Assembly (NCBI GenBank): GCA_036526135.1
Contig: DATCZA010000017.1
Coordinates: 124,001 to 188,000 of the forward strand
From: UBA2965 sp036526135
GTDB taxonomy: Bacteria; Pseudomonadota; Gammaproteobacteria; Pseudomonadales; Azotimanducaceae
DNA: 64,000 bases
Direction of reading: 5' to 3'
The notes beneath the pieces are model-generated. The model did no database searches. It saw only the letters and a list, made by a program, of their open reading frames with translations, and was not told the origin of the DNA. The first letter of the stretch is position 1; each line of letters begins with the position of its first letter. The translations under genes were made by a program, and so were the position numbers. Positions 9,186 through 16,257 of this stretch are shown one piece after another.

Positions 9186-9725
9186 ATGAGGCAAATTTCC
9201 TCGATCCCTTTCGACATCTTTTCCGTTCGCTTTAAAGCCCGACTGGCGCTTCTGGCGCTGGGCCCGCTGCTCGGGTCGGCACCGGCAGCGCTTGCGGATC
9301 TCAAGATTGACCGGCTGGTGATCGAGAAGTCTCAGCGAGTGCTGATCCTCGAGCACGACGGGGCACCCGTGCGATCCTACTCGATCGCGCTGGGCGGGGC
9401 GCCGCGGGGGCACAAACAGCGCGAGGGCGACCAGCGCACGCCGGAGGGGCAATACACCATCGATGCCCGCAACGAGGACAGCGCATTCCACCGCTCTCTG
9501 CGGATCTCCTACCCGAACGAGGCCGACCGGCGGCGAGCGGCGATGGAGGGGGTCAATCCCGGTGGTCAGATCATGATCCACGGCATCGGCGAGGCCGATC
9601 CGGAAATGCGCAAACTGCACCCCTACATCGACTGGACCGCCGGCTGCGTCGCGGTGACCGACAGCGAGATAGAGGAGATCTGGGCCCTGGTCGAGATCGG
9701 TACCCCCATCGTCATTCGGCCCTGA
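9186..9725 (+). CDS. Exported L,D-transpeptidase (YkuD) family protein
   Basis: 179 residues. An N-terminal signal peptide (hydrophobic LALLALGPLLG, cleavage likely after AALA near residue 38) leads into a YkuD catalytic domain. The signature is present: IHGIG, then DWTAGCVAVTD with the nucleophile cysteine. This D-W-T-x-G-C form matches the YafK/ErfK-like subgroup with a small domain and no LysM or peptidoglycan-binding module. Family members form 3-3 peptidoglycan crosslinks or attach or detach proteins; which applies here is unknown. It has its own predicted promoter and a free-standing position. Confidence 0.85.
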   Translation: MRQISSIPFDIFSVRFKARLALLALGPLLGSAPAALADLKIDRLVIEKSQRVLILEHDGAPVRSYSIALGGAPRGHKQREGDQRTPEGQYTIDARNEDSAFHRSLRISYPNEADRRRAAMEGVNPGGQIMIHGIGEADPEMRKLHPYIDWTAGCVAVTDSEIEEIWALVEIGTPIVIRP

Positions 9726-9840
9726 CGACGCGCCCCGCCGGACTCGACGCACTGCAGATGAACCGCGCCGCCACGTCATCAGCCGAGCTCGCCCCTCAAC
9801 CCGGACGGCGCCCGATCGACGGCCTCGAGGATCCTTCATC

Positions 9841-10185
9841 TTGAATCTCGATCTCACCCTGAAAGCTGCCGCCATACTGCTGCTGCTGATCTCCGGCATG
9901 GAGTACCTGGTCTCGTCGGTCATCCACCTCGGTCCCGTGCTGTTTGCCAACGTGATGTTCGTCACCAGCATTTTCAGCCGAACCCAACCTCGGCGAATCG
10001 CCGTCATTGCGCTCGCGTTTGCCGTCGTCATTCCCATCGGCGCGTTCCGGGCCTACGTCAGGGACGACTCCGCCCTGTGGGTCGCCCTGCTCAACCTGGC
10101 GATTTTCTGTTACGTTGCCTTCGTCGCCGTGCAAACGCTGACGGCGCCTTCGGGCAGGAACATCGGGAACGGGCAAGGTTCGTAG
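9841..10185 (+). CDS. Small inner-membrane protein, unknown
   Basis: 114 residues from a TTG start. Three to four predicted membrane segments (AAAILLLLISGMEYLVSS, VLFANVMFVTSIFS, IAVIALAFAVVIPIGAF, LLNLAIFCYVAFVAVQ). I recognise no family and see no catalytic motif. It is followed after 48 bp by another small membrane protein and then a lipoprotein, all in the same direction, suggesting a small envelope operon. The TTG start has a weak ribosome site, so the exact N-terminus is uncertain. Confidence 0.6.
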   Translation: MNLDLTLKAAAILLLLISGMEYLVSSVIHLGPVLFANVMFVTSIFSRTQPRRIAVIALAFAVVIPIGAFRAYVRDDSALWVALLNLAIFCYVAFVAVQTLTAPSGRNIGNGQGS

Positions 10186-10233
10186 GGGCCCGGCCCGTGT
10201 AGCCTTCCGACAAGCAAAGACTGGAGACCGGAC

Positions 10234-10536
10234 GTGATCGACGCGTTCAACTATTTCGTATTCGTTCTGGTACCCATATTTCTGCTGGGTTTCCAGGCCG
10301 TGCTGCTCGCCGTCCTCTTCTTTCTCAAGGCAAGAAAGTGGCTCTCGGTTTACGCGTTCGCCAGCGGCGGCTTCGTCGCCGGCCTGGGGTTCGGCTACCT
10401 CTTCGCCACGCTGAGCGGATCGACGCAGACGCTGCTGGTCGTGTGCCTGTCCGTAGGCGCGTTTGGAATCTTGTCAGGCATCTTTTGGTGGTTTCTTCTG
10501 GTCAAGAAGGCTTCGCAGGCTCAGGAACAGGCATGA
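10234..10536 (+). CDS. Small inner-membrane protein, unknown
   Basis: 100 residues from a GTG start preceded by GGAG at good spacing. Three strongly hydrophobic helices (YFVFVLVPIFLLGFQAVLLAV, SVYAFASGGFVAGLGFGYLF, LLVVCLSVGAFGILSGIFWWF) and a lysine/glutamine-rich cytoplasmic tail. No family recognised. Its TGA overlaps the ATG of the downstream lipoprotein gene (ATGA), so the two are probably translationally coupled and may act together. Confidence 0.62.
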   Translation: MIDAFNYFVFVLVPIFLLGFQAVLLAVLFFLKARKWLSVYAFASGGFVAGLGFGYLFATLSGSTQTLLVVCLSVGAFGILSGIFWWFLLVKKASQAQEQA

Positions 10537-10823
10537 GGGCCATCCGTGGTCGCGCCCTGATCGTCTCGGCCGCGATCGGGCTCAGCGCCTGCGCGTCGGA
10601 CCCCCGCGTGGAAGATCTCGGCGACGGGCGCATCTCGGTGGATTGCTCCGGCGGCACCCCGTCGTGGACGCGCTGCCAGGCGCTGGCCACCGAGGCCTGC
10701 GCCGGGCGCGGCTTCGACGTGGTCTCCCAGGTGAGCAACGAGGGGAGCGCGAACGTCGGCCGCAACGATTGGTCGACCGAAGGCTCGCAGGTCACTCGTC
10801 GTATGATCGTCGCGTGCCGATGA
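10533..10823 (+). CDS. Small predicted lipoprotein, unknown
   Basis: 96 residues. The start at 10533 overlaps the previous stop by ATGA; longer in-frame versions are unlikely because the N-terminus from here is a clear lipoprotein signal (MRAIRGRALIVSAAIGLSAC) with lipobox LSAC. The mature part is about 77 residues with cysteines in DCSGGTPSW, TRCQAL, EACAGRGF and near the C-terminus (VACR), which could form disulfides. Residue +2 is Ala, consistent with outer-membrane sorting. Function unknown. Confidence 0.65.
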   Translation: MRAIRGRALIVSAAIGLSACASDPRVEDLGDGRISVDCSGGTPSWTRCQALATEACAGRGFDVVSQVSNEGSANVGRNDWSTEGSQVTRRMIVACR

Positions 10824-10889
10824 CGAGCCTCCGCCACGGCCATCGGGCGGCCGACGTGCCTGTCAACTGAAGCCAGCCCACCGCCAACG

Positions 10890-10915
10890 GCGACGGCCCT
10901 AAAGGGACCCGTCGC
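10890..10915. terminator. Possible intergenic hairpin between convergent genes
   Basis: GCGACGG and CCGTCGC pair around an inner CCC-TAAA-GGG hairpin with a two-base bulge. It sits between the lipoprotein gene (plus) and the RRM gene (minus). There is no long T-run on either side, so it may act as a weak or factor-assisted terminator, or only as a transcript-end structure. Confidence 0.35.
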
Positions 10916-10950
10916 GCGTTTGACTGACAGGCTGACGTGTTCCGGTGCGG

Positions 10951-11205
10951 CTACCGGCGCCCGCGATCGCGATCGCGGGCTTCGTTGACCGTGAGCTTGC
11001 GGCCCGATATCTCGGACTCGTTCAGATCTGCGATGGCGTTGCGCGCCGAATCGTCACTCATCTCGACGAAACCGAAACCACGCGATCGACCAGTGTCGCG
11101 GTCGGTGATCACCTTGGCAGAGCCAACGGCACCGAACGGCGCGAACATTTCTTCGAGATCCTGGTCTGTTACGCTCCAGGGCAGATTTCCAACAAATAGC
11201 TTCAT
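10951..11205 (-). CDS. RRM-domain RNA-binding protein
   Basis: 84 residues forming one RNA-recognition motif: RNP2 LFVGNL at residues 3-8, RNP1 RGFGFVEM near residue 42, and a short basic tail RDRDRGRR. Small single-RRM proteins of this kind are widespread in cyanobacteria and proteobacteria and are often cold-induced RNA chaperones. The ATG at 11205 is chosen because AAGGTG precedes it at correct spacing and MKLFVGNLPW is the typical N-terminus; the open frame extends further but without conserved residues. The end of the gene contains a 22-bp perfect palindrome. Confidence 0.88.
   Translation of the reverse strand: MKLFVGNLPWSVTDQDLEEMFAPFGAVGSAKVITDRDTGRSRGFGFVEMSDDSARNAIADLNESEISGRKLTVNEARDRDRGRR
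10959..10980. repeat. 22-bp perfect palindrome at the 3' end of the RRM gene
   Basis: The 22 bases read identically on both strands (GCCCGCGATCGC at 10959-10970 mirrored to 10980) and contain two overlapping GCGATCGC octamers. They encode the basic C-terminal tail of the RRM protein, so the structure is in coding sequence only a few bases before the stop. Confidence 0.8.
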
Positions 11206-11536
11206 ATTCACCTTAGTGCGCAAGCGGTACGTTCTCATCCCCCAGACCGGCGGGCGCAATCTGCACTATCAGGCACCCGCACCGCTTGCTGAATTAGACT
11301 TATCGAAGGCAGCTCAGAGAGGCGTTAAACTCGAGGCCCGACCGGTGACGAGAAAGTAACTCGTTTTTCCTGCATATACAACAGGCTGCCGGGGCGCAGG
11401 AAACCCGCCAGGTGGTCATTTGCGGGGGCCTCGCGGGCCGCTTGCCACGGTCGCCGCAGCGTCCCTAGCAACGGCGCCCCACGAGCCTGCTGAACGATCC
11501 TTGAAACCCCGAGCGCCCGCTGGGCCGGAGAGCACA
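11206..11536. other. 331-bp intergenic region upstream of two divergent genes
   Basis: Lies between the RRM gene (minus) and the DUF3012 lipoprotein gene (plus). I find no convincing coding sequence. A short imperfect hairpin ACGAG/CTCGT followed by five T residues occurs at 11348-11368 but has only five base pairs. The length leaves room for a structured 5' leader of the RRM gene, common for cold-inducible RNA-binding proteins, but no specific element can be named. Confidence 0.5.
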
Positions 11537-11719
11537 ATGCACATTCAAACGAAGCTATCGATCATCGTTCTCGCCGCAGCGCTCGCAGCTTGCTCGCCCG
11601 AGGTGGGAAGTGACGCGTGGTGCGAAGACATGGCCGAGAAGGACAAGGGCGATTGGACTGCCAACGAGGCCGCGGAATTCGCCCGCAGCTGCCTGTTCAA
11701 ATCCTACGACGACGAGTGA
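11537..11719 (+). CDS. DUF3012 family small lipoprotein
   Basis: 60 residues. Signal peptide with lipobox LAAC at about residue 20, then the short DUF3012 signature: CSPEVGS, AWCEDMAEKDKGDWTANEA, and FARSCLF near the C-terminus with the paired cysteines WC and SC. The family is abundant in marine gammaproteobacteria and has no known function. The ATG at 11537 gives the correct signal peptide; the longer open frame upstream is not conserved in style. The next gene begins within about 20 bp. Confidence 0.85.
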   Translation: MHIQTKLSIIVLAAALAACSPEVGSDAWCEDMAEKDKGDWTANEAAEFARSCLFKSYDDE

Positions 11720-11736
11720 CCGCAGAGCATCCGCCC

Positions 11737-12117
11737 ATGGACGGGGAAGCCGCGCGCGCCCACCTCCTGGCAAGGCCCGAGGCGCGGGAAGACTTCCCGT
11801 TCGGACCGGATGTCTACGTCTACAAGATCGGCCCTAAGATGTTCGCAACCCTGAGCTACGTGAACGGCGTCGCCCAGATGAACCTGAAATGCGAACCCAA
11901 CGAGGCAATGGCCCTGCGGGACATCTTCGAGGCCGTTCGGCCCGGTTATCACATGAACAAGGCCCACTGGAACACGGTCACGCTCGACGGATCCATTCCT
12001 GCGGGCGAGCTGGAGCGCATGATGGACCGATCATACGCTCTGGTCGTCCGAGGCCTCAGAAAAGCAGAGAGAACGGGGCTGGAGATACGCCACGGCAAAG
12101 AGGCCGTCTACCGTTAG
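11737..12117 (+). CDS. MmcQ/YjbR family protein
   Basis: 126 residues. Matches the MmcQ/YjbR (CyaY-like fold, DNA-binding-like) family: EDFPFGPDVYVYKIGPKMFATL, then NLKCEPNEAMALRD, GYHMNKAHWNTV and a C-terminal helix containing SYALVV. Started at ATG 11737 because MDGEAARAHLLARPEAREDFPFG aligns with the usual family N-terminus; a GTG at 11716 overlapping the previous stop is an alternative adding seven residues. Biochemical role is not established for the family. Confidence 0.85.
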   Translation: MDGEAARAHLLARPEAREDFPFGPDVYVYKIGPKMFATLSYVNGVAQMNLKCEPNEAMALRDIFEAVRPGYHMNKAHWNTVTLDGSIPAGELERMMDRSYALVVRGLRKAERTGLEIRHGKEAVYR

Positions 12118-12162
12118 CTTCAGGCATCGATCCCGGGGCGTCTGCAAAGGTGTTCAGCACGC

Positions 12163-12171
12163 TGTTATAGT
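12163..12171 (+). promoter_or_regulatory. Extended -10 promoter element
   Basis: TGTTATAGT forms an extended -10 (TG-n-TATAGT) 28 bp before the start at 12200, in the gap after the MmcQ gene. The -35 region is weak, as expected for the extended class. Confidence 0.45.
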
Positions 12172-12199
12172 CCGCCCGCCAGCAATCGCTGAGGAGCGG

Positions 12200-12403
12200 A
12201 TGAACGAAATTCACCTTCTCTTGGGCCTGGTGCTCAGCGCCATCGGCATAGGCTATCTGGTATACGGACGCCGCCAGCAGGCGCCCGTTTTTTTCATTGC
12301 CGGTCTGGGGCTCGTTTCGATCCCATTTTTCGTCGGCTCCACGTCAACGCTTCTGGTCGCCGGGGCCGTCGTCGGTGCGGCGCCTTTCCTGATCAGGCTG
12401 TGA
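12200..12403 (+). CDS. Small two-to-three-helix membrane protein
   Basis: 67 residues behind a good ribosome site (GAGGAGCGG before the ATG). Mostly hydrophobic: helix 1 IHLLLGLVLSAIGIGYLVYG, a basic RRQQ loop, helix 2 VFFIAGLGLVSIPFFVG and helix 3 LLVAGAVVGAAPFLI. The helix-basic-loop-helix layout resembles many conserved small membrane proteins of proteobacteria with no known role. It is followed seven bases later by a secreted cysteine-rich protein, so the pair is likely an operon. Confidence 0.65.
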   Translation: MNEIHLLLGLVLSAIGIGYLVYGRRQQAPVFFIAGLGLVSIPFFVGSTSTLLVAGAVVGAAPFLIRL

Positions 12404-12410
12404 GCCCGCC

Positions 12411-12734
12411 ATGAGGGCCGTTGCAATCATCATCGCCGCTGCGCTGCTCGCGGTCTCACCCGTGGTGACCGGTGACCGATCGGCTGCCGGCATTCGCGTC
12501 AGCGAATCCCAACGCTACTGCCAGGCGGCACGCCAATGCACCAAGGTCCAGACCCGCTGCGGCGGCTGCGATTGCGGCACCGCCATCAACGAGTCGTTTG
12601 CCGCCGAGCACCGCGATCGGCTGGCCGCGCTGTGCGGCAGTCATGAGCAGGTAGAATGCGAGCGGTCGTGCCCTGAAACCCGGCCGATCTGTGTTATCGG
12701 GGTGTGCGCCCTGGAGCCTCTGAGGGGATCATAG
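12411..12734 (+). CDS. Secreted cysteine-rich protein, unknown
   Basis: 107 residues. An N-terminal hydrophobic signal sequence (AVAIIIAAALLAVSPVVTG) is followed by an 80-residue mature region with ten cysteines, including the cluster RCGGCDCG and the pairs C-x7-C and C-x3-C near the end. Ten cysteines in so short an exported protein suggest up to five disulfides. No family name recognised. Starts seven bases after the small membrane protein and ends four bases before the next gene, so all three are probably co-transcribed. Confidence 0.62.
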   Translation: MRAVAIIIAAALLAVSPVVTGDRSAAGIRVSESQRYCQAARQCTKVQTRCGGCDCGTAINESFAAEHRDRLAALCGSHEQVECERSCPETRPICVIGVCALEPLRGS

Positions 12735-12738
12735 TCTC

Positions 12739-13185
12739 GTGAGCTTTCTGCCGGCGGGTTTTCACGTTCCGGAACTTCTGGTCACGCCCACCTTCAGCGC
12801 CAGACCGCTGACCGTGGACGACGTGGTTCGCGACTACGACGCGGTGATGAGCAGCCGTGAACGGCTGGTCGGCACGTTCGGCTCGGAATCGAGTTGGCCC
12901 GCCGCCGATCTTTCCCTCAAGCAGAATCTCATCGACCTCGGCTGGCACCAGAAGGAGTTCCAGAAGCGCCGCTCGTTCGCCTACACGCTCGTCGACCCGG
13001 ACGACACCCTGACCATCGGCTGCTTCTACGTTTATCCCGAGGCGCCGGACGGATTCGATGCCTCCGTCTACCTGTGGGTGCGCACCAGCCACTCAGACAT
13101 GGACGAGGCGGTTTTCTCTGCTGTGAAGCAGTGGCTGGAGGAGGCCTGGCCCTTTGATCGGCTGGCCTGTCCGGGGCGCAACTGA
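12739..13185 (+). CDS. GNAT-like N-acetyltransferase
   Basis: 148 residues from a GTG start. The pattern DYDAVMSSRERL, then LKQNLIDLGWHQKEF, SFAYTLVDPDDTLTIGCFYVYP and YLWVRTS is that of a GNAT-like acetyltransferase family seen in many bacteria; TIGCFYVYP corresponds to the central beta-4 strand of the fold. The acetyl-CoA P-loop is not obvious, so activity is unproven. Cytoplasmic, no signal peptide. Substrate unknown. Confidence 0.6.
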   Translation: MSFLPAGFHVPELLVTPTFSARPLTVDDVVRDYDAVMSSRERLVGTFGSESSWPAADLSLKQNLIDLGWHQKEFQKRRSFAYTLVDPDDTLTIGCFYVYPEAPDGFDASVYLWVRTSHSDMDEAVFSAVKQWLEEAWPFDRLACPGRN

Positions 13186-13207
13186 CCCGCTCGAGCAGTT
13201 GCCCCGG

Positions 13208-13669
13208 TCACGCGCCTCGCGGGCCAACCCGCCAATAACGCAGCGACGCGCCCGAGCCCAGGTTCGCCACTTCGTACTTTCCGGAATAGGCGCTGCGAAC
13301 GGCTGCGATCTCCGCCTCATCCTCGAGCTCGGCAAGGGTCGCGGCGTAGACGGTGTCGCCGATCTTCAGCCTGACGTCAGGGTCATCGGATACCCAGCCC
13401 GGCCAGTTCTTCTCCTCGGGGGCCGCTGCGGCGACGTACAGGGTACCGTCCACCTGGGCACACCAGATCGTCACCGAATGTGGGATCAGATACGGTGTCG
13501 CCACTTCCAGCGCTATCTCGGCATACTCATCCGAAAATGCCCAGTCACCGGGCGCAACGTCTGCCACCTCGCCGGTGAGCCACAGCCCCGGCCGGCGGTC
13601 CTGAGGGTCGCACGCGCCCAGCAGCAACGCGATGGCAAGCAGCCAACAGACTCCTCCGAAGCGCAACAT
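13208..13669 (-). CDS. Predicted lipoprotein with split-barrel-like domain
   Basis: 153 residues starting at the ATG at 13669, which follows GGGGAGCG. It opens with a lipoprotein signal (VCWLLAIALLLGAC, lipobox LGAC). The mature region (TIWCAQVDGTLYVAA, NWPGWVSDDPDVRLKIGDTVY, then a C-terminal YWRVG) resembles the FMN-binding split beta-barrel of DUF385/DUF2255-type nitroreductase relatives. That likeness is by eye only. It is encoded opposite to its neighbours, convergent with the GNAT gene. Function unknown. Confidence 0.65.
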   Translation of the reverse strand: MLRFGGVCWLLAIALLLGACDPQDRRPGLWLTGEVADVAPGDWAFSDEYAEIALEVATPYLIPHSVTIWCAQVDGTLYVAAAAPEEKNWPGWVSDDPDVRLKIGDTVYAATLAELEDEAEIAAVRSAYSGKYEVANLGSGASLRYWRVGPRGA

Positions 13670-13906
13670 TTTCGCTCCCCAAACAGCAGACAACGCGACG
13701 ATACTAGGAGCGAAAGCGCGGCTTGTCACCACGACTCGAAAAGCGCGACGGGCCGGCGGAGCGCGTTTGCATTTCAGGGCGATCTATTGGCAGATTGGCT
13801 CTTGAGATGGCAACGGGCCGACGTTGCCGCAGCGGCCAGCCCGCAGGAACGGGGTCAGCGGCCAACCCGGCAACCGCCGAACGAACCCAACGGGAGGAGA
13901 CAGCAA

Positions 13907-14167
13907 ATGAGCGACGAGGATATCCGCAGAGCGCTGCAGGCGCTTCACACCGAGCTCGAGAACGCAGACCCCATCGATCCCGAGCTCGTGTCGCTGCTCA
14001 AGGAAGTGGACTCGGACATCCATCGGGTGCTGGAGGCGTCCACGCCCGCGCTGGAGGGGCTGGGCGACAGGCTGGAGTGGCTGGCCGCGAAGCTGGCGGT
14101 CTCTCATCCCCGGGTGGAGGGGTTCCTCCGCGAGCTCGTGGACGCTCTTGGCAAGCTGGGAATCTAG
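13907..14167 (+). CDS. DUF4404 family protein
   Basis: 86 residues, nearly all helical and acidic: helix 1 IRRALQALHTELENA, a DPIDPELVSLLKEVDSDI segment, then a long helix to LRELVDALGKLGI. This matches the DUF4404 family of short helical proteins. A strong GGGAGGAGA precedes the ATG at 13907; the longer frame upstream is antisense to the lipoprotein gene and not coding. The GFA gene begins nine bases after the stop. Function unknown. Confidence 0.78.
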   Translation: MSDEDIRRALQALHTELENADPIDPELVSLLKEVDSDIHRVLEASTPALEGLGDRLEWLAAKLAVSHPRVEGFLRELVDALGKLGI

Positions 14168-14176
14168 GAGGCGAAG

Positions 14177-14548
14177 ATGATCGACGGCGGATGTTTCTGC
14201 GGCGAGGTTCGCTACCGCATCGAGGACGGTGATTACCCCGCGGCTCACTGCCACTGCACCATGTGTCGTCGCACCAGCGGCGCGCCGTTCGTCAGCTGGC
14301 TCGTGGTGCCCAAGGAAAAGTTCTCATTCACGGCGGGCACACCGAAACAGCTGCAATCTTCCGATCGCGGGCGGCGGTTCTTCTGCTCGAGCTGCGGCAC
14401 GCCCATGACCTGCATCGTCGACGACCACCCGGACAACGTGGACGTCACGCTCGGCAGCCTGGACGAGCCGGAGAGGTTCGTACCCAGGTTCGAGATACAT
14501 ACCGACACCCGGCTCGGCTGGGTTCAGACCGACCTGAAGCAGGCCTGA
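14177..14548 (+). CDS. GFA (CENP-V/GFA domain) zinc protein
   Basis: 123 residues. All zinc-binding cysteines of the GFA fold are present: GGCFCGEVRY, CHCTMCRRTSG and FFCSSCGTPM. The family was named for glutathione-dependent formaldehyde-activating enzyme, but most members have no proven substrate. A strong TAGGAGG precedes the ATG. It lies directly after the DUF4404 gene and just before the DUF2784 gene, in what looks like a loose operon of small genes. Cytoplasmic. Confidence 0.9.
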   Translation: MIDGGCFCGEVRYRIEDGDYPAAHCHCTMCRRTSGAPFVSWLVVPKEKFSFTAGTPKQLQSSDRGRRFFCSSCGTPMTCIVDDHPDNVDVTLGSLDEPERFVPRFEIHTDTRLGWVQTDLKQA

Positions 14549-14556
14549 GCGCTATC

Positions 14557-14928
14557 TTGTCTGCGCTGTACGCGCTGTTGGCCGACCTGTTGGTCGTGCT
14601 GCATCTGCTGTTCATCCTGTTCGTCGTTCTCGGTGGCTTCCTGACCATCCACTGGCCTCGGCTCGCGTGGGCACACCTGCCCGCAGTTGCATGGGCCGTT
14701 GTGGTTGAGTGGGCGGGCTGGCTGTGCCCCCTGACTCCGTGGGAAGCCCGGCTGCGGTCCCTGGCCGGCGAAGCCGGCTACCAAGGTGACTTCGTCGCCC
14801 ACTACCTCCTGCCGCTTCTTTATCCTCAGGCGATGACCCGCACGACCCAGGTTCTGCTGGGCGCCCTTGCGCTGGCCGTGAACGCCGCGATCTACGGGGG
14901 CTGGTGGTATCTCCGCCGGCGGCGTTGA
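14557..14928 (+). CDS. DUF2784 family membrane protein
   Basis: 123 residues with four membrane helices. The signature of DUF2784 is clear: LLADLLVVLHLLFILFVVLGG, HWPRLAWAHLPA, EWAGWLCPLTPWE and GDFVAHYLLPLLYP. The TTG at 14557 is chosen because it gives the usual family N-terminus and lies nine bases after the GFA stop; no ATG or GTG is available at a sensible place. Inner membrane, function unknown. Confidence 0.8.
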   Translation: MSALYALLADLLVVLHLLFILFVVLGGFLTIHWPRLAWAHLPAVAWAVVVEWAGWLCPLTPWEARLRSLAGEAGYQGDFVAHYLLPLLYPQAMTRTTQVLLGALALAVNAAIYGGWWYLRRRR

Positions 14929-14954
14929 CGGATAATCCCCTGACAGGAGCGACA

Positions 14955-15266
14955 ATGATGGATCTGCAGAGCTGGCGGGAGGACATCGACGGTGAGCTGA
15001 ACCCCGACAACATGCGGGCCAAGCTCGCTGTCGGCGGTTACGCCGTGGCCATGTACACCTATCCTCCGGGAACCCGTTTCGGCAATCACACACACGCCGG
15101 CGACAAGAAAGACGGGGTGCTTTCCGGACAGTTTCTCATGGAGATGCTCGGCGAGCGTGTGACGCTCAAAGCCGGCGACATCCTTCACGTGCCGGCCGGC
15201 GTGGTGCATTGTGCAAGCGTTCTGGGGGAAGAGCCGGTGGTCAGCCTGGACGCCACAAAACTTTGA
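14955..15266 (+). CDS. Small cupin-domain protein
   Basis: 103 residues forming one cupin barrel. Seen: PPGTRFGNHTHAGDKKDGVLSG (cupin motif 1 with paired histidines), GDILHVPAGVVHCA (motif 2 with its histidine). ACAGGAGCG precedes the ATG at 14955. Such stand-alone cupins bind a metal and may be dioxygenases, isomerases or ligand sensors; none can be chosen here. The next gene seems to start by overlapping the stop. Confidence 0.82.
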   Translation: MMDLQSWREDIDGELNPDNMRAKLAVGGYAVAMYTYPPGTRFGNHTHAGDKKDGVLSGQFLMEMLGERVTLKAGDILHVPAGVVHCASVLGEEPVVSLDATKL

Positions 15267-15667
15267 GCCAGGCGTCAGGCAGCGCCTGCACGGCTCTGAT
15301 CGGGGGCAAGGTGGCCTCCATTCGCGACGTCCCCGTCCCCTCCGCACCCTCATCGTTGGGTTCTTTGGAGATCGAGCTCAAGAACGGGCGCGTGATCCAC
15401 GCCCGCCCTGATGCAACGGGAAGTTGCGCGATTCTGACGGGGCCGGCACCTTCCGAGCCGCGCCGCTGGCGCGACCTGACTACGGACCTTCCCTTCGCCT
15501 TTGGCCGCGACGCCGTGATTTCGCTGGCCGAGCCCATCGAAGGGGAGCAGACGATCGTCGGTCTGAGGGTAGTATTCGCTGACGGCGCCGAGCTCGTGTA
15601 CGACGTGAGCGGCGGCCGCCCAAGACTGACGACATCAACTGACGAAATTTCAGGAGCGCGTCCGTAA
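15263..15667 (+). CDS. Hypothetical protein
   Basis: 134 residues if started at the TTG at 15263, which overlaps the cupin stop; a GTG near 15311 is an alternative. Mainly beta-rich sequence (LEIELKNGRVIHARP, IVGLRVVFADGAELVYDVSGG) with no signal peptide and no recognised motif. The downstream phosphatase gene begins on its stop codon (15667), supporting a real translated gene in the operon. Function not recognised. Confidence 0.5.
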   Translation: MSQASGSACTALIGGKVASIRDVPVPSAPSSLGSLEIELKNGRVIHARPDATGSCAILTGPAPSEPRRWRDLTTDLPFAFGRDAVISLAEPIEGEQTIVGLRVVFADGAELVYDVSGGRPRLTTSTDEISGARP

Positions 15668-16245
15668 TGCGACTGCCATACCTCCTGCTCCTCGCCCTGA
15701 TCACCGCGATGAGCTTCCCCGGCGTCGGTGCCGAACCCCCGCCGGCTGCAACCGAGTTCCCTGTCCCCGTCGTCGAGGCCGCCGGCGACTTCAACGGCGT
15801 GCTGGCCCGCACGGCGCAGGTCTACATCGGTGGCCAGCCGGACGCCTCGGCACTCACCCGCATGAGGGCGCTCGGCGTCGACACCATCGTCAACCTGCGG
15901 ACCGCGGCCGAGATGACCAACCGGCAGCAGGTACCATTCGACGAGAAAGCAAAGGCAGAATCGCTGGGTATGCGTTACGTCCACATCCCGGCGGGCGGGC
16001 CTAAAAGCCCCTACTCGCCCTCAGCAGTGGACCAGCTGGCCGCCGCGATCGCCGGCACCGAGGGCAAGGTCCTCCTGCACTGTGCTTCTGGGCGACGGGC
16101 GAGCCACCTCTGGGTAGCCTATCTGGTGAGGCACGAGGGCCTCACGCTGGAAGAGGCCATGAGCCACGGCAGGGCCGTGAACTTCGGGGAGCTGCCTTTG
16201 GAAGGGTTCCTGGGAGAGCCGATCTCTTTCGAGCTGGCACGCTGA
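15667..16245 (+). CDS. Exported DUF442-like protein phosphatase domain protein
   Basis: 192 residues. A signal peptide (YLLLLALITAMSFPGVGA) precedes a dual-specificity-phosphatase-like domain: VYIGGQPDASALTRMRALGVDTIVNLR and the catalytic loop HCASGRRASHLW. The cysteine-to-arginine spacing is C-x4-R rather than the classical C-x5-R, as in DUF442 / beta-lactamase-hydrolase-like domains. It is therefore a likely periplasmic member. Substrate unknown. It precedes the peroxiredoxin gene by 12 bp. Confidence 0.8.
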   Translation: MRLPYLLLLALITAMSFPGVGAEPPPAATEFPVPVVEAAGDFNGVLARTAQVYIGGQPDASALTRMRALGVDTIVNLRTAAEMTNRQQVPFDEKAKAESLGMRYVHIPAGGPKSPYSPSAVDQLAAAIAGTEGKVLLHCASGRRASHLWVAYLVRHEGLTLEEAMSHGRAVNFGELPLEGFLGEPISFELAR

Positions 16246-16257
16246 CGAGGGGTCCCC

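Noticed and set aside
11348..11368. Small terminator-like hairpin with T-run
   Set aside because: Only five base pairs with a seven-base loop and no upstream plus-strand gene to terminate.
13154..13906. N-terminal extension of the DUF4404 frame by about 250 residues
   Set aside because: It is antisense to the lipoprotein gene and lies before a strong ribosome site at the short start.
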